A stretch of DNA of 64,000 bases, taken from contig NZ_JAUNTS010000004.1 in the NCBI RefSeq assembly GCF_030538595.1, positions 124,001 to 188,000 on the forward strand, written 5' to 3'. Of the stretch, positions 42,319 to 50,949 are shown in pieces. Position 1 is the stretch's first letter. Each line of letters begins with the position of its first letter. The stretch comes from Kocuria sp. (GTDB lineage Bacteria; Actinomycetota; Actinomycetes; Actinomycetales; Micrococcaceae). The notes beneath the pieces were generated by a model. That model worked only from the letters and a program-made list of their open reading frames with translations. It was not told the DNA's origin and did no database searches. Made by a program: the position numbers and the translations under genes.

Positions 42319-44367
42319 TCACCAGATGCGCACGCGGTCCTCCGGGGCCAGCCACATCTGATCGGATGAGGTCACCCCAAAGGCCTCGTGGAAAGCGTCG
42401 ATGTTACGGGCTGTCTGATTCGCCCGGAACTCGTTGGGGGAGTGGACATCCACCGCAAGACGTTGAGCCACAGCCTCATCACGGGCCTTTTGTTGCCACA
42501 CGAAGGCCCAGGACAGAAAGAGCTTCTGCGCGGGGGTCAGGCCGTCGTTGTCGGTGGTGGAGAAGGCGGAGGGGTCCGCTGCGGCGGGATCAGTGTCCGC
42601 CACGGATTCGGAGGCTGGCACGGGGTCGGCCACTCCGCGGGAGTGCTCCCATGCCTTGTAGGTGATGGACAGCCCACCAAGGTCCCCGATGTTCTCGCCC
42701 AGGGTCATCTGCCCGTTGACGGACGGAGCATCTTCAGCACCGGCAAGCTGCTCGGGCACCAGGCCGTGGTACTGGTCCACCAACTTGGCGGTGCGGTCCT
42801 CGAAAGCAGAGCGGTCGGCGTCGGTCCACCAGTTACGGAGGCGGCCTTCCCCATCAGCGGTGGAGCCCTTGTCATCAAAACCGTGACCGATTTCGTGGCC
42901 GATCACCGCGCCGATTGCGCCGTAATTCACGGCATCCTCTGCAGATTCGTCAAAGAACGGGGGTTGCAGAATGGCTGCCGGAAAAACAATCTCATTGCGT
43001 AGCGGATGGTAATAAGCATTGACCGTCTGCGGCGTCATCAGCCACTCGTGCTTTTCCACAGGTTGCCCTGCCTTGCGGATGAGCTCACCCAGCTCGAATT
43101 CCGAGGTGCGCACAATGTTGCCCACCAGGTCATCAGCGTGAATCTCCAGGGAGGAATAATCCTTCCACTTCTCCGGATATCCGATCTTAGGTGTGAACGC
43201 GGCCAGCTTCTTGAGAGCTTCGGCGCGAGTGTCATCGGTCATCCAGTCCAGGGTTTCAATGGAGGACCGGTAAGCCGCCAGCAAGTTGGCCACCAGATCA
43301 TCCATGCGTTCCTTGGCGGTGGGGGAGTAGTGCCGTTCCACATAGATCTTGCCCACGGCCTCACCCAGCACCCCGTTGACCAGACCCACTCCGCGCTTCC
43401 ACCGTTCCTTCAGCTCGGGAGTTCCGGAGAGCACGGTGCCGTAAAACGCAAAATCCTCATTCACAAACACGCTGGACAAGTAGGCCGCGCGCCCCGTGAT
43501 AACACGCCACCGCGCCCAGGATTTCCACTGTTCCACACGGTCGGCCACCAGCAGAGCACCAATTCCCGTGAAGAACGACGGCTGTGCATTCACCACGGTT
43601 TCCACCGCAGATTCAGGCAACCCCAACCCCGTGACAACGACGGCGTTCCAATCGAATGTCTCCGTGGAAGCCTTCAAGTCATTCCAGGTGAATGGGTTGT
43701 ACATCTTGGTCAGATCGCGGACCTCCACCTTGTCCCAGTGGTGGGCGGCAATCGCCGTTTCCAGATCAAAGACTCGTTCGGCCTGATCCGCTGCATCCGG
43801 GAACCCTGCATGCTCAAACATCCGTTGAACATGGCGGCGGTACTGCTCACGGATCTGGGCGTGTGAATCTTCCCGGTAGTACTCCTCGTCGGGCAGGCCC
43901 AGTCCCGCTTGGCCCACAAAGACCAAGTTGCGCGTGGGATCTCCCGGATCTGCGTCCGTGTCCACGCCCAGGATGGAGCCGATCCCGCGGGAGAGCAGCG
44001 TGCCAAAAAGTTCTTGCAGTTGGGCCACCGAGTTCACGGCCTCCACGGCCTCCAGGTCCGGGCGCAATGCCGCAGCCCCCAGGGATTCGATCCCTTCCTC
44101 ATCCATGAAGGATGCGTACAGGTCCGCCACCTTGGACTCCACGGAGCCAGGCTCTCCAGCTTCTACTCCCGTGATGATCTCGCGGACGGCTTCCTCCGCA
44201 CGATCACGCAAAACCATGAACGCGCCGGTCAAAGGCTTGTCATCCGGGATTTCCACCGAATCCAGCCACGGACCGTTGACATGGCGGAACAGATCGTCCT
44301 GCGCCCGAACAGCGGAATCAAAAGTTGAAGGGGTGAGCACCGTCAGGGCGCCGTCGTCGTGGTTCAT
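42319..44367 (-). CDS. M13 family metalloendopeptidase (PepO-like)
   Basis: The 682-residue protein has the neprilysin-type zinc site VIGHEIGHGFDDKG (HExxH) and the substrate-binding NAYYHPLRNEIVFPAAIL. The downstream GENIGDLGGL supplies the third ligand, and the C-terminus ends in the family RVRIW. It cleaves peptides; with no signal peptide it is probably cytoplasmic. Length matches the family. Confidence 0.93.
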   Translation of the reverse strand: MNHDDGALTVLTPSTFDSAVRAQDDLFRHVNGPWLDSVEIPDDKPLTGAFMVLRDRAEEAVREIITGVEAGEPGSVESKVADLYASFMDEEGIESLGAAALRPDLEAVEAVNSVAQLQELFGTLLSRGIGSILGVDTDADPGDPTRNLVFVGQAGLGLPDEEYYREDSHAQIREQYRRHVQRMFEHAGFPDAADQAERVFDLETAIAAHHWDKVEVRDLTKMYNPFTWNDLKASTETFDWNAVVVTGLGLPESAVETVVNAQPSFFTGIGALLVADRVEQWKSWARWRVITGRAAYLSSVFVNEDFAFYGTVLSGTPELKERWKRGVGLVNGVLGEAVGKIYVERHYSPTAKERMDDLVANLLAAYRSSIETLDWMTDDTRAEALKKLAAFTPKIGYPEKWKDYSSLEIHADDLVGNIVRTSEFELGELIRKAGQPVEKHEWLMTPQTVNAYYHPLRNEIVFPAAILQPPFFDESAEDAVNYGAIGAVIGHEIGHGFDDKGSTADGEGRLRNWWTDADRSAFEDRTAKLVDQYHGLVPEQLAGAEDAPSVNGQMTLGENIGDLGGLSITYKAWEHSRGVADPVPASESVADTDPAAADPSAFSTTDNDGLTPAQKLFLSWAFVWQQKARDEAVAQRLAVDVHSPNEFRANQTARNIDAFHEAFGVTSSDQMWLAPEDRVRIW

Positions 44368-44401
44368 GCCTTTCAGGCTAGACGCGAGCCGCCCAACGGA
44401 A

Positions 44402-44446
44402 AGGGGGTATTGCCCACCGCGAAACCAGCCGCGGGCAATACCCCCT
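44402..44446 (-). terminator. Hairpin after the FMN reductase gene
   Basis: Arms 44402-44415 and 44433-44446 are exact reverse complements with a 17-nt loop. It lies between two minus-strand genes and would end the upstream one. Confidence 0.75.
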
Positions 44447-44474
44447 CAATGTCCCGCACGTAGCGGGAGAAACT

Positions 44475-45023
44475 TCAGGCGTCCTGACGGCGCACGGCGG
44501 CGTGGAGTTCATCCAGCATGCCGTGGAGGGACTTCACTTTGAGGTCGCTGTGCACAACGCCTGCGTCCTCAAAATCCGTGAAGAGGTTGAGATCAACCGC
44601 GGAACGGACCACGTGCTGTGAGAAGTTCGGCATGATCTGGCGCCACTGTTCCACGGCGCGCACGCCGCCCACGGCACCGTAGCCCACAAACGCGCTGGCC
44701 TTGTTGGACCACTCGCTGCCCAAAGAATCCACGGCGTTCTTCAGGGGCGCCGGGACTCCGTGGTTGTATTCGGGAGTGACAAAAATGAAGCCGTCACAAG
44801 CATCAATGGCGCGCGACCAGGCGGTAACTGCCTCTGAGTCGTACTGTTTGTTGGCCATCATGGGCAGGGTCTCTGAGGTGAACAGCGGCAGGTCAAAGCT
44901 CTTGAGGTCGATGAGTTCGTACTCGGCGCCACCCTTGTCCGCTGCATGCTTTTCCACCCACTTGCCCACGGCCTCGCCATTACGACCTTCGCGGGTTGAT
45001 CCAATGATGATCCCGATTTTCAT
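44475..45023 (-). CDS. NADPH-dependent FMN reductase / flavodoxin-like quinone reductase
   Basis: The 182-residue protein has the FMN phosphate loop GSTREGRNGE near the start and the FMN-contact block FVTPEYNHGVPAPLKNAVDS. It is a member of the ChrR/azoreductase-like family that reduces quinones or flavins with NADPH. The ATG at 45023 follows AAGGAGTGAGC. Confidence 0.9.
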   Translation of the reverse strand: MKIGIIIGSTREGRNGEAVGKWVEKHAADKGGAEYELIDLKSFDLPLFTSETLPMMANKQYDSEAVTAWSRAIDACDGFIFVTPEYNHGVPAPLKNAVDSLGSEWSNKASAFVGYGAVGGVRAVEQWRQIMPNFSQHVVRSAVDLNLFTDFEDAGVVHSDLKVKSLHGMLDELHAAVRRQDA

Positions 45024-45188
45024 GCTCACTCCTTGATGTCAATGTCTGCCAGTTCGCGGTCCACGCCGGGTCCAATCCCCAAAATTAGTTGACGTGACAC
45101 GTTTCTGCCAGCCTAGCGATCCGCAGCCACAATGGCAGATGATGTAGCTCACGGCGAAGTCCACTGGATAATCAGCAAAGGAGCAGGG

Positions 45189-45770
45189 ATGGCTGAACGA
45201 ACCCCCCACACGCACGAGGACCCCACAGCGGCCGATTCGGACCGCTGGCTGCGCGAAGACCCCGCCCCTTCTGATTACCGTGCCCCACGACTGGCCGGCG
45301 CCATGCCCCCGAACGACGACGCCGCAGCCGCCCCGGCGGGAGTCGGCCTGGACGCGATCCGCGCTCTGGCTGAGGCTGAGGACCCGGCGGAGCTGTTGAA
45401 CAGCCATCCCGGCCAGTTGGACGAGCGCCTGGGGGTCACCTATCTGGAGGCCTCCAAGGAACGGGTGGTGGCCAAGATGCCGGTGGAAGGCAACCGCCAA
45501 CCCATGGGGTTGCTGCACGGGGGATCCACCATTGCCCTGTGCGAATCAGTGGCTTCCATAGGGGCCTTCCTGCACGCCGCGCAGTTCGGTAAGGCCGCTG
45601 TTGGTGTGGATGTCAACGCCACGCACCACAAATCCGCCACGTCAGGCTTTGTGACCGCAACGGCCACCGCCATCAGGTTGGGGCGGACGGCCACCAGTCA
45701 CGAAATCGTGGTGGTCAATGATACCGGGGAGCGAATCTGTACGGCTCGGATCACGTGCTTCCTGAAGTAA
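45189..45770 (+). CDS. Hotdog-fold thioesterase (PaaI/MenI-like)
   Basis: The 193-residue protein has an N-terminal polar extension of about 55 residues, then a hotdog domain (RLGVTYLEASKERVVAKMPV, QPMGLLHGGSTIALCESVAS). GLLHGG is the thioesterase hallmark. It hydrolyses an acyl-CoA. AAAGGAGCAGGG precedes ATG 45189. The extension is longer than usual. Confidence 0.88.
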   Translation: MAERTPHTHEDPTAADSDRWLREDPAPSDYRAPRLAGAMPPNDDAAAAPAGVGLDAIRALAEAEDPAELLNSHPGQLDERLGVTYLEASKERVVAKMPVEGNRQPMGLLHGGSTIALCESVASIGAFLHAAQFGKAAVGVDVNATHHKSATSGFVTATATAIRLGRTATSHEIVVVNDTGERICTARITCFLK

Positions 45771-45816
45771 ATTACCCACACACCACCCCGCGCCGACTGC
45801 CCCGACTGTGACTACT

Positions 45817-45877
45817 GCCGAGCGTCCGAGTTTGGTCGTTTCGGGGGATCCAGGGCGACCAAACTCGGACGCTCGGC
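45817..45877. repeat. Palindromic repeat family 2, copy 1
   Basis: A perfect 22-bp stem (45817-45838 with 45856-45877) has the shared arm words GCCGAGCGTCCGAG and TTTGGTCG. It sits between the thioesterase and the antiporter gene. Confidence 0.85.
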
Positions 45878-45980
45878 GGTTGCCCCGGCAGCCCCGGCCG
45901 CCGCCGCGGCCCCGGCGGTCGTCGCAGTCGCCGAGGGAGGGGCTGACGGGCCTAGCCGCCCACGAATTCAGGAGAGCATC

Positions 45981-47594
45981 ACGGAAATCTTTGTCATCAT
46001 CCTGCTTGGCCTGCTGGTCATCGTGGCCTGTGCGGTGATTTCCGAACGGACCAAGATCCCCTCAGCACTCTTGTTGGTGAGCGCGGGGACAGTCATCGGA
46101 TTCCTGCCGTGGCTACCCGCCATCCACGTCGATCCGGAGATTGTGCTGGCTGGGATCTTGCCACCCCTGCTCTATGCAGCCGCGGTGTCCATGCCCACCA
46201 TGAACTTTCGCCGCGAATTCCGCTCCATCAGCCGGCTCTCGGTCATGTTGGTGGTGGCCAGCTCTTTGGCACTGGGCTATTTCTTTGCTGCGGTGATCCC
46301 CGGTCTGGAACTGCCCTGGGCCATTGCGCTGGGTGCAATCGTCTCCCCCACAGACGCCGTGGCCACGGGTATTGCCAAGCGCCTGGGTGTCTCTCCGCGC
46401 GTGATTTCCATTCTGGACGGCGAGGGCTTGCTCAATGACGCCACCTCACTGGTCATTTTGCGCACAGCCGTGGCGGCTGTGGCCGCATCCTTTTCCTTCT
46501 GGGGCGCCATGGGTGCGTTCGCATGGGCTGTTCTGATTGCCGGCGTGGTCGGATGGTGCGTGGGATGGCTGTATCTCAAAATCAGGTCACGGTTGAACTC
46601 ACCCACGGTGGGTACCGTGCTCTCCCTGGCTGTGCCGTTTGTGGCCTCCGTGCCGGTGGAGTTGCTGGAGGGCTCCGGGTTGGTCGCAGCCGTGGTGGCC
46701 GGTCTGGTGGTCAGTAGTCGTGCGCCCCGCGAACTGCCGCCCGAGCACAGGCTGACGGACAGCCGCAATTGGGCCACCGTGGAGTTGGTGTTGGAAAGCG
46801 CGATCTTCCTGGTCATGGGCCTGCAGATGTATGGCGTCTTCCAGGTGGTCCATGAGCAGCATTCCGGAGTGTGGATTGCCGTCAAGGCCGCCGGGTGGGG
46901 GCTGCTGCTGGTGCTGGCTGTTCGCTTGGTTTATGTGACCTTGCTTCTGCGGCGTACGGCGCGGCGGCACCGCCGTTGGCGCAAGCGCTGGCAGACGATG
47001 GATGAGTTCTTCCAGGATCGGGAGGCCATGGAGGAGCGGTTCGCGCACCGCAAGATTGATGATCCCGAGAAGTTCTGGGCCCGGATTCGCAGACGGCGTG
47101 CGGACATGGATTATTACGACGCCGAACCCCTGGGTTGGCGCGAAGGCTCCGTTCTGGTGTGGGCGGGCATGCGCGGGGCCGTCACGGTGGCAGCCGTGCA
47201 AACGCTTCCCCTGGATGCTCCCGGACGTCCAGTTCTGGTCTTGGTGGCGTTCTTGATTGCTACAGCTTCCCTCTTCCTTCAGGGTTCCACGCTGGCCGTC
47301 GTCGTGAGACTGGTGAAGCCCGCCATGGCGCCGGACACCACGGAGGAACGGCAAGAGCTGCGCCAGGCGCTGCATCAAGCCACGGGGCGCGCGGCCATTT
47401 CGCCGGAGGACATTGAGCAGAGGCGCGAGCAGATGATGGCGCGCAGTCAGGAGTTTCTGAGTTCTGTGCGGGCTCAGCGCGAGGCGTTGTTGACTTTGCG
47501 GGATGAGGGAACCTTCTCCGCCGAGGTCCTAGTTGAGCAACTGGAGGCGCTGGACGCGGCGGAGCTCTACGTGACACTACAGACCAGTAGCTAG
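45981..47594 (+). CDS. Na+/H+ antiporter, CPA1/NhaP type, apparent ACG start
   Basis: This transporter of about 537 residues and 10-12 segments exchanges cytoplasmic Na+ for H+. The CPA1 ion site is seen in AIVSPTDAVATGIAKRLGV and ILDGEGLLNDATSLVI. A long charged C-terminal tail carries DEFFQDREAMEERF. The family's first segment (IFVIILLGLLVIVACAV) starts upstream of the first usual start codon (GTG 46023). The natural position is an ACG at 45981, preceded by CAGGAGAGCATC. I therefore place the start there with reserve. Confidence 0.85.
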   Translation, partial: TEIFVIILLGLLVIVACAVISERTKIPSALLLVSAGTVIGFLPWLPAIHVDPEIVLAGILPPLLYAAAVSMPTMNFRREFRSISRLSVMLVVASSLALGYFFAAVIPGLELPWAIALGAIVSPTDAVATGIAKRLGVSPRVISILDGEGLLNDATSLVILRTAVAAVAASFSFWGAMGAFAWAVLIAGVVGWCVGWLYLKIRSRLNSPTVGTVLSLAVPFVASVPVELLEGSGLVAAVVAGLVVSSRAPRELPPEHRLTDSRNWATVELVLESAIFLVMGLQMYGVFQVVHEQHSGVWIAVKAAGWGLLLVLAVRLVYVTLLLRRTARRHRRWRKRWQTMDEFFQDREAMEERFAHRKIDDPEKFWARIRRRRADMDYYDAEPLGWREGSVLVWAGMRGAVTVAAVQTLPLDAPGRPVLVLVAFLIATASLFLQGSTLAVVVRLVKPAMAPDTTEERQELRQALHQATGRAAISPEDIEQRREQMMARSQEFLSSVRAQREALLTLRDEGTFSAEVLVEQLEALDAAELYVTLQTSS

Positions 47595-47624
47595 CCGGCA
47601 CCCCCGGACCCCCCGCCACCCTGA

Positions 47625-47689
47625 CTGCCGAGCGTCCGAGTTTGGTCGTTTTTGTGCCGCTGAAACGACCAAAATCGGACGCTCGGCAG
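47625..47689. repeat. Palindromic repeat family 2, copy 2
   Basis: Arms CTGCCGAGCGTCCGAG and TTTGGTCGTTT pair with 47663-47689 with one mismatch. It lies 30 bases after the antiporter and 10 bases before the end of the TetR gene. Confidence 0.85.
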
Positions 47690-47699
47690 CGAGGAGGGG

Positions 47700-48380
47700 T
47701 TAGGGGAGGAGGCGTTGGAAGCCGGTCAGTAGGGCTTCCAGGGCTAGCTCGAATGCTTGGTCGGCGCCCTCCGTTGGGTCTGGCGTGCGGGTGGCCACTG
47801 CGGCGGTGAAGGTTGGCGCCAACTCAGCCAGTTCCCCGGGGTCGAACAGGTTGCCGGGTGCGGTGGCGTCGTAAGCGGCGCCGAACAACAGCGACTCCAC
47901 CGCCACGATCATGTTGACCACCCGCTCACGTGGAAACCCTGCTTCCACCAGCGCGCAGGCCACAGATTCGTACATTCTCAGCGTGTGTGGGGCATCTGCC
48001 ACAGGAAGTACGGCCATGACCGGGATCAGCTCAACATTACGGGCGTACACCGCACGATAGGAGTGCGCCCATGCGGTGAGGGCCCGCTCCCACGGCAGGC
48101 GCCCAAAGCCCGAGCAGTCAATCTCAGCATTCAGTGAATCTTGAACACCCAGAAGCACGTGGTGCTTGGACGGGGTGTGGTTGTAGAGCGCCGAGACGGA
48201 AACACCCAGCTCGCGTGCCAGGGCGGCCATGGTGAGTCTCTTGACACCGCGGTTGTGGATGATCCTGGCGGCAGCGGAGGTGATGCGGCGTTTGGTCAAG
48301 ACCGCCGTTGCAGGGCGCCCGCGCCCGCGGGTTGATCCAGCGCCCGTCACGCCGGGCTGGCTGCCTGCTGGATCTTTCAT
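47700..48380 (-). CDS. TetR family transcriptional regulator
   Basis: The 226-residue protein has a TetR DNA-binding domain (KRRITSAAARIIHNRGVKRL, LARELGVSVSALYNHTPSKH) and a TetR-type ligand domain. It is divergent from the putrescine oxidase operon with a palindromic site between, so it is the likely repressor of that operon (inference). Confidence 0.9.
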   Translation of the reverse strand: MKDPAGSQPGVTGAGSTRGRGRPATAVLTKRRITSAAARIIHNRGVKRLTMAALARELGVSVSALYNHTPSKHHVLLGVQDSLNAEIDCSGFGRLPWERALTAWAHSYRAVYARNVELIPVMAVLPVADAPHTLRMYESVACALVEAGFPRERVVNMIVAVESLLFGAAYDATAPGNLFDPGELAELAPTFTAAVATRTPDPTEGADQAFELALEALLTGFQRLLP

Positions 48381-48485
48381 CGCCTGACCTCACGGTGTGT
48401 GGATGGTGGGTTGCGGTCGGTTTGTGCGTTGCGGACTCGTAAAAACTACCCCGAGGGTCTTGACCTGGTCCGCCCGATACGTCTT

Positions 48486-48502
48486 AATGAATCACATTCA
48501 TT
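48486..48502. promoter_or_regulatory. Candidate TetR operator before the putrescine oxidase operon
   Basis: AATGAAT and ATTCATT are a perfect 7-bp inverted repeat with spacer CAC, 18 bases upstream of the oxidase ATG. Size and place suit a TetR-type site. Confidence 0.55.
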
Positions 48503-48520
48503 TTATGTGAAAGGGGCCAC

Positions 48521-49966
48521 ATGTCTGATCAACGCACACTGGGTAGCGCGGAGGCGATCCAACGCGACGTCGTGATTGTGGGTGCTGGCCCCGCCGGTCT
48601 CATGGCAGCCCGTACCTTGCAGGCTGCTGGCAAAACCGTTGCCGTGTTGGAGGCCCGGGATCGAGTGGGCGGCCGGACTTGGTCACGGGTGATTGACGGT
48701 GCTTTCCTGGAGATCGGTGGGCAATGGGTGTCCCCGGACCAGACCGAGCTTCTGGGCTTGATCGAAGACCTGGGACTGGAGACCTTCCCGCGCTACCGCA
48801 ACGGTGATTCCGTTTACATCGCCCCGGATGGCTCCAAGCACACCTACACGGGCTCCACCTTCCCCGCGGGTGAGCGGACCATCGCGGAAATGGACCGGCT
48901 GATCGGGATTCTGGATGAGCTGGCTACGGAGCTGGGCGCCACCGAGCCGTGGGCTCATCCCAAGGCGCGCGAGCTGGACACCATCTCCTTCCACCACTGG
49001 CTGCGTGAGCTCTCAGAGGATGAGGCTGCGTGCAACAACATCGGGATTTACGTGGCAGGTGGGATGCTGACCAAGCCCTCCCACTCCTTCTCCGCATTGC
49101 AGGCCGTGCTCATGGCTGCCTCCGCCGGGTCTTTCTCCAACCTGGTGGATGAGGATTTCATCCTGGACCGCCGTGTGGTGGGCGGAATGCAGTCCGTCTC
49201 AGAAACCGTGGCAGCACAGCTGGGGGAGGATGTGGTCTTCCTGGACACCCCCGTCCGCACCATCCAGTGGGGCGGCCCGGAAGACACCTACACCGAATAC
49301 GTGCCCGGCACCGGCGTGACCGTCTGGTCAGAGAAAGTCACCGTCAAAGCCAACAGCGTGATCGTGGCGGTTCCGCCGAACCTGTACTCCCGGATCTCCT
49401 TTGAACCCCCGCTGCCCCGCCTGCAGCACCAGATGCACCAGCACCAGTCCTTGGGGCTCGTGATCAAGGTGCATGCCGTCTACGAAACCCCGTTCTGGCG
49501 GGACAAGGGTCTGTCCGGAACCGGATTCGGTGCCCAAGAACTCTCCCAAGAGGTGTACGACAACACCAACCACGGAGACACCCGCGGCACCCTGGTGGGC
49601 TTTGTCTCCGATGAAAAAGCGGATGAAGTCTTCAAGCTCACGGCGGAAGAGCGCAAGCAGCGCATTCTGGAAAGCCTGTCCCACTACCTGGGGGAGGAAG
49701 CACTGAACCCGGTGGTCTACTACGAATCCGATTTCGGCTCCGAGGAATGGACCCGCGGCGCCTACGCCGCCAGCTACGACTTGGGCGGGTTGCACCGCTA
49801 CGGCGCCGATCAGCGCACCCCCGTGGGCCCAATTTTCTGGGCCTGCTCGGATCTGGCTGCGGAGGGGTATCAACACGTCGACGGCGCCCTGCGCCAGGGC
49901 AAACTGGCCGCTCAGGAAGTCCTGGGTGAGGTGGCACCTACGGACCTGAAGGCAACGGATTCATGA
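48521..49966 (+). CDS. puo: Putrescine oxidase (flavin monoamine oxidase family)
   Basis: The 481-residue flavoenzyme has the FAD motif VVIVGAGPAGLMAARTLQAA and RVGGRTWS. Long stretches match Micrococcus/Rhodococcus putrescine oxidase as I know it, such as GQWVSPDQTELL, AYAASYDLGGLHRYG and AAEGYQHVDGALR. It oxidises putrescine to 4-aminobutanal, ammonia and peroxide in the cytoplasm. AAAGGGGCC precedes the ATG. The stop overlaps the next gene (ATGA). Confidence 0.93.
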   Translation: MSDQRTLGSAEAIQRDVVIVGAGPAGLMAARTLQAAGKTVAVLEARDRVGGRTWSRVIDGAFLEIGGQWVSPDQTELLGLIEDLGLETFPRYRNGDSVYIAPDGSKHTYTGSTFPAGERTIAEMDRLIGILDELATELGATEPWAHPKARELDTISFHHWLRELSEDEAACNNIGIYVAGGMLTKPSHSFSALQAVLMAASAGSFSNLVDEDFILDRRVVGGMQSVSETVAAQLGEDVVFLDTPVRTIQWGGPEDTYTEYVPGTGVTVWSEKVTVKANSVIVAVPPNLYSRISFEPPLPRLQHQMHQHQSLGLVIKVHAVYETPFWRDKGLSGTGFGAQELSQEVYDNTNHGDTRGTLVGFVSDEKADEVFKLTAEERKQRILESLSHYLGEEALNPVVYYESDFGSEEWTRGAYAASYDLGGLHRYGADQRTPVGPIFWACSDLAAEGYQHVDGALRQGKLAAQEVLGEVAPTDLKATDS

Positions 49967-50937
49967 GCGCGCAGACCCCGCCGCAGACCACACCGAACCC
50001 AACCGCTGCAGGTGCAGCCACCAAACGCTACGTGGTCGGTTACGACGGCACTGCCCCCAGCCAGTCCGCCCTGACAATGGCCACCGCCATGGCCCGGGCG
50101 TTCCGCGCGGAGCTGGAGATCGTGCTGGTCTTGCGTGAGGACGATCCCTACCAGCAGGTCTACCCGCCGGTGGGCAACATCTCCCCGATGGTGCAGGCTC
50201 AGGCACGCACGTGGTTGCAGGAGGCCGCCGATCTGGTGGCTGCTCAGACCCCGGAAGGCCAGCAACCGGTGGCTGCACGGACGCACCTGTGGAGGGCGTC
50301 GTCGGTGGTGACGGGGTTGCTTGAAGCCGTTGAGCAGCTGGATGCCGCCATGATCGCCATCAGTGCCGGCTCCGGCCGTGGGCGTCTGTCCGTGGGGCCG
50401 GTGGCTGATGCCGTACTGCACGCCTGCCCGGTTCCGGTGGCCTTGGCCCCGCGCCGCTACCGGGAACAGGCGGTTCCCGACCACCTCTACGCCGCCGTGG
50501 GCACCCGCCCCGGGGCTCATCAGGTGATCCGCGAGGCCCTGGAAGTTGCCGAGCGCACCGGCCTGCCTCTCAGCGTGGTCACTTTTCTGATCGACGACGA
50601 CGCAGCCGGTGACTCCGGCGTCGTCAACACCGTGCGGGCACGGGTACAGGCCACGGTTGAAAAGGTGGCCGGTCAGGTTGCCCAAGTGCCAATTCAGGTG
50701 GCCGCCGCCAAGTCGCTGAAGAAGGCGGTGCGGGCCGTGGACTGGCAGGACGGTGGCGTGTTGCTCATCGGTTCCTCCCGCCTGGCGCAGGGACGGCAAC
50801 TGTTCCTGGGCACCACCGCAGCCCGATTGCTGCGGCATCTGCCGATCCCCATGGTGGTGGTTCCCCGCCCCGATCCGGCATCCCAAGATCCCTCCAGCAC
50901 TGATCCGGGCGTGAGCTCCGGAATCGTGGGTGAGTAA
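49963..50937 (+). CDS. Universal stress protein, tandem UspA domains
   Basis: The 324-residue protein has two Usp domains (VVGYDGTAPSQSALTMA; second from DHLYAAVGTRPGA). Nucleotide-binding ends are GSGRGRLSVGPVADAVLHA and GSSRLAQGRQLFLGTTAARL. It is coupled to putrescine oxidase by overlap and lies 12 bases before the permease. Usp-transporter pairs are common, and a role in tuning the permease is possible. Confidence 0.88.
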   Translation: MSAQTPPQTTPNPTAAGAATKRYVVGYDGTAPSQSALTMATAMARAFRAELEIVLVLREDDPYQQVYPPVGNISPMVQAQARTWLQEAADLVAAQTPEGQQPVAARTHLWRASSVVTGLLEAVEQLDAAMIAISAGSGRGRLSVGPVADAVLHACPVPVALAPRRYREQAVPDHLYAAVGTRPGAHQVIREALEVAERTGLPLSVVTFLIDDDAAGDSGVVNTVRARVQATVEKVAGQVAQVPIQVAAAKSLKKAVRAVDWQDGGVLLIGSSRLAQGRQLFLGTTAARLLRHLPIPMVVVPRPDPASQDPSSTDPGVSSGIVGE

Positions 50938-50949
50938 GGAGCGTGCGCC

